A stretch of DNA of 6,914 nt from Acidobacteriota bacterium (lineage in GTDB: Bacteria > Acidobacteriota > Thermoanaerobaculia > Multivoradales > UBA5704), in the NCBI GenBank assembly GCA_003223675.1, contig QHVW01000071.1, forward strand, positions 1-6,914. The letters are read 5' to 3'. The notes under the pieces were generated by a model. The model ran no database searches and was not told the origin of the DNA. It was given only the letters and a program-made list of their open reading frames with translations. A program made the position numbers and the translations under genes. The stretch's first letter is position 1; every line of letters starts with the position of its first letter. Positions 4,352 to 6,914 of the stretch are shown here, in pieces.

Positions 4352-6914
4352 TCGCCCCGTGTTGCGCCGGATTCGGCTCATTTTCCTGCTCCTCCTTCCC
4401 CTCTCCGCCCTCGCCCAGGGCCCCGCCGCCGACTGGCGCACGCTCGCGACACCCCACTTCCGGGTCCACTATCCGGCCAGCTCCGAGGCGTGGGCACGGG
4501 GGGCGGCGGCGCGGTTGGAGTCGATCCGGCAGCGGGTGGTGGCGGAGGTGGGGTACGACCCGCCGGAGGTGGTGGACGTGATCGTCTCCGATCCGATCGC
4601 GGACGCCAACGGTCAGGCCCTCCCCATCCTCGGCTGGCCGCGGATGATCCTGTGGACCAGCCCGCCCGGGCCGGAGTCGGAGCTCGGACACTACACGGAG
4701 TGGACCGAGCTGCTGATCGCCCACGAGGAGACCCATCTCGTCCATCTGCTGCGGCCGTCGCGCAACCCCACCCGGCGGCTCCTGGAAAAGATCCTTCCCG
4801 TGGGACCGATCCCGCTCGCCGCGCCGCGCTGGGTCATGGAGGGGTACGCCCCCGTGGTGGAAGGGCGGCTCTCGGCCTCGGGACGGCCCAATGGCGATCT
4901 GCGGGCCGCCATCCTCCGGCGCTGGGCCCAGGGAGGGACGCTCCCCAGCTACGCGCGGCTGGCCTCGGACCCCGGCACCTGGCGCGGGCAGTCGATGGCC
5001 TATCTCCTGGGCTCGGCCTATCTGGAATGGCTGGAGGAGCGGGGCGGGCCGGGGAGCCTGCGCAAGCTCTGGGCGCGGCTGACGGCGCGCACCCCCCGCA
5101 GCTTCGGCGACGCCTTCCGGGGCGTCTTCGGCGACACCCCCGAGAACCTCTACGACCGCTTCCGGGCCGAGCTGACCTGGCGGGCCCTGGAGGCGGAACG
5201 GCTGGCCGCGCAGACCTCGGAGGGAGAGCCGTGGCAGGACCTCTCGTGGACGACCGGCGCTCCCGCCCTGTCGCCGGACGGGTCCCGCCTGGCGATCGTG
5301 CTCCGCTCCAAGGACCGCCCCGCGCGGCTCGTCGTCTGGTCCACGGCGCCGGACCAGGAGGCGGAACAGAGATGGCGGAAAGCGCGGGAGGAGATCGCCA
5401 GGCGCGATCCCGAGGACGTGCCCGCCGTCCGCACCGGGCCGCTCCCCCGCAAGGTCCTGTTCACCCTGGAGAGCCACGACGGCCCCGATCCCACCACCCC
5501 GCGCTGGATGCCGGACGGCAAGTCGATCCTCTTCGTCCGCTACGAGCCGGACACCGAGGGGTTCCTCCATCCGGACCTCTTTCTCTGGACCCCCGAGAGC
5601 GGCGAGGTCCGCCGGCTGACCCGGGGGGCCGACCTGCGCGATCCCGACCCCGCGCCGGACGGCCGCTGGGCCGTGGCCGCGCGCAACCGGGACGGTTTCT
5701 CGCAGATCGTGCGGGTCGATCTCGATTTGTCGGGGATCAAACCGGGGGAGATTTCGCCGCTGACCGAGCCCACGGTGGACGAGGTCTACGACCGGCCCCG
5801 GATCTCGCCGGACGGCCGGCGCGTCGCCTACGCCCGCCACGCCGAGGGCTCCTGGCGGCTGGTGGTCACCGATCTCGCGGGGGGTCCGGAGGCCGGGATC
5901 GCGCCGCCGGCCGGCGGCACCCTCTCCTCGCCGGCCTGGAGCGCGGACGGCCGCACGCTCTACGCGGTGGTGGGCCTGCACGGCTTCATCGACCTCTACG
6001 CTTTCGCGGCCGACGGCGCAGGCGCTCCCGTGCCGCTCACCCGGACGCAGGGCGCGGCGCTCGCTCCCACGCCGGCGCCGGACGGCTCGGCTCTCTTCTT
6101 CCTGAGTCTGGCGCCGGCCGGCTTCGACCTCCGCCGGCTGCCGCTGGGACCTGAAATCGCCGCGGTGCCGCCAGCCCCGGAGCTGCCGCGCGAGCTCGCC
6201 CCCGCCGTCCGCCCCCCCGCTCCAGAGCCCCCGCGAGCGTTCGACCGCGCCGGCGTGGCGCCGGGCCGGCCCTACGGCGTGGGGCGGCAGGAGCTCTTCC
6301 CGCTGTTCGCCCTGAGCGCCGCCTCCACCGGCGGAGTCGGGGAGATCGGGCTCCGCGGCGGCGACGTGGTGGGCCGCCTGGACTGGCTCCTGCTCGGTTC
6401 TATGGCCACGCACGGCTGGCCCGCGGGAGGAGCGCTGGCGGCGACCTGGCGGGGGTGGCCGGTCGCGGTGGGCTTCCACCTCTTCCGCTCGCACGAGCGC
6501 CCGTCCGGCGAGGAAGATGGCGCGGGACGCGGCTCCGCGCTCGACCTGATCCGCCAGGGGATCGAGCTGAACGCCTCCCGCGACTGGCAATGGGGGGGCG
6601 GCGCGCTCGACCTCACCGCCCGCGCGCTCTGGGAGCGCGTGCAGCCCGATGCCCGAGCCCCCGACGTGGACCAGCGGCTGGCGTCCCTCAAGGCCTCCTG
6701 GGGGGAAGCCGGCCGCTGGGACCTTTGGCGTGTCGAATCGGCCCTCGGCGCCCGTTTCGAAGCGGGGAGCACCGGCGGCTCGTGGACTCGCTGGGGGGGC
6801 GCCGCCCGCCTCGGTTTCAGCCACGGCGGCGACGCTCTCGCGCTCTCCTGGCGGCGGGACGCCTCGCGCGATCTCTCCCGCCCCTTCGACGGCTACCAGC
6901 TCGGCAGCGCCGAG
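4335..6914 (+). CDS. Exported HEXXH metallopeptidase-like / PD40 propeller / outer-membrane beta-barrel fusion (3' end outside window)
   Basis: The frame stays open for 860 codons to the window edge. A signal peptide (RRIRLIFLLLLPLSALA|Q, cut near 27) leads into a peptidase_MA/gluzincin-like domain: zinc motif HEETH at 130-134 within LLIAHEETHLVHLL, and WVMEGYA with E169 as likely third ligand. From about 300 to 600 six PD40/TolB-like blades repeat the 'P..SPDG..L' pattern, with DG at 315, 394, 442, 493, 538 and 583. A proline-rich linker (about 606-635) follows, then alternating aromatic/hydrophobic strands (AATWRGWPVAVGFHLF, IELNASRDWQWGGG, ARLGFSHGGDALALSW) that look like the start of an outer-membrane barrel. 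The protein is thus probably surface- or periplasm-exposed and anchored in the outer membrane. The ATG at 4335 overlaps the DUF2283 gene by 17 nt without a good Shine-Dalgarno; GTG at 4359 is an alternative start that keeps the whole signal peptide. The substrate is unknown. Confidence 0.85.
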   Translation, partial: MPVSADRPVLRRIRLIFLLLLPLSALAQGPAADWRTLATPHFRVHYPASSEAWARGAAARLESIRQRVVAEVGYDPPEVVDVIVSDPIADANGQALPILGWPRMILWTSPPGPESELGHYTEWTELLIAHEETHLVHLLRPSRNPTRRLLEKILPVGPIPLAAPRWVMEGYAPVVEGRLSASGRPNGDLRAAILRRWAQGGTLPSYARLASDPGTWRGQSMAYLLGSAYLEWLEERGGPGSLRKLWARLTARTPRSFGDAFRGVFGDTPENLYDRFRAELTWRALEAERLAAQTSEGEPWQDLSWTTGAPALSPDGSRLAIVLRSKDRPARLVVWSTAPDQEAEQRWRKAREEIARRDPEDVPAVRTGPLPRKVLFTLESHDGPDPTTPRWMPDGKSILFVRYEPDTEGFLHPDLFLWTPESGEVRRLTRGADLRDPDPAPDGRWAVAARNRDGFSQIVRVDLDLSGIKPGEISPLTEPTVDEVYDRPRISPDGRRVAYARHAEGSWRLVVTDLAGGPEAGIAPPAGGTLSSPAWSADGRTLYAVVGLHGFIDLYAFAADGAGAPVPLTRTQGAALAPTPAPDGSALFFLSLAPAGFDLRRLPLGPEIAAVPPAPELPRELAPAVRPPAPEPPRAFDRAGVAPGRPYGVGRQELFPLFALSAASTGGVGEIGLRGGDVVGRLDWLLLGSMATHGWPAGGALAATWRGWPVAVGFHLFRSHERPSGEEDGAGRGSALDLIRQGIELNASRDWQWGGGALDLTARALWERVQPDARAPDVDQRLASLKASWGEAGRWDLWRVESALGARFEAGSTGGSWTRWGGAARLGFSHGGDALALSWRRDASRDLSRPFDGYQLGSAE

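Noticed and set aside
4314..6824. An 836-codon open frame on the minus strand opposite the metallopeptidase fusion gene
   Set aside because: Its translation is rich in Arg, Gly, Pro and Ala with no domain pattern, while the plus-strand frame shows a signal peptide, HEXXH motif and PD40 repeats. High G+C makes long antisense frames common.
1..6914. tRNA, rRNA or riboswitch genes
   Set aside because: The non-coding stretches are under 180 bp each and are taken up by palindromic repeats or the short divergent region; no cloverleaf or conserved RNA core was seen.

Overview
The window is GC-rich (sampled rows of the large genes run near 75% G+C) and encodes an outer-membrane-type beta-barrel and several signal-peptide or membrane proteins, so a diderm bacterium is likely. 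Bacterial tricorn protease, CDGSH iron-sulfur protein, a YbhN-like flippase homologue and a PD40-propeller/barrel protein together recall Acidobacteriota, Gemmatimonadota or related uncultured lineages. This is an inference from gene content and is not a firm assignment.

Layout. Positions 2-1213 (+) hold the C-terminal ~400 residues of a tricorn-type protease with PDZ and catalytic domains; its start lies outside the window. Positions 1214-1389 hold two different palindromic repeats side by side, between convergent genes. Positions 1385-2455 (-) are a class V aminotransferase (cysteine desulfurase/isopenicillin N epimerase-like) broken by two lesions: a deletion at about 1900/1901 that removes the PLP-lysine region, and a 29-nt insertion near 1529-1557 that creates nested inverted repeats. 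The broken gene is preceded on the same strand by an intact YbhN/UPF0104 membrane protein (2452-3519); their stop and start codons overlap as ATGA.

A 75-bp divergent intergenic region (3520-3594) separates that minus-strand pair from a tightly packed plus-strand cluster: a CDGSH iron-sulfur protein (3595-3825), an unnamed 98-residue protein (3837-4133), an overlapping DUF2283-like small protein (4124-4351), and a large exported protein (4335 to the window end, at least 860 residues). The large protein joins an HEXXH metallopeptidase-like domain, a six-repeat PD40/TolB-like propeller and the beginning of an outer-membrane barrel.

How the genes may work together. The two peptidase genes, one cytosolic (tricorn) and one probably envelope-anchored, frame the window but are not in one operon. 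The 98-residue/DUF2283 pair is lower in G+C (about 60%) than its neighbours and is arranged like a toxin-antitoxin or small regulatory module inside the plus-strand cluster. The most unusual signals are the lesion structure of the aminotransferase gene, the repeat that supplies that gene's stop codon, and the three-part peptidase-propeller-barrel fusion.
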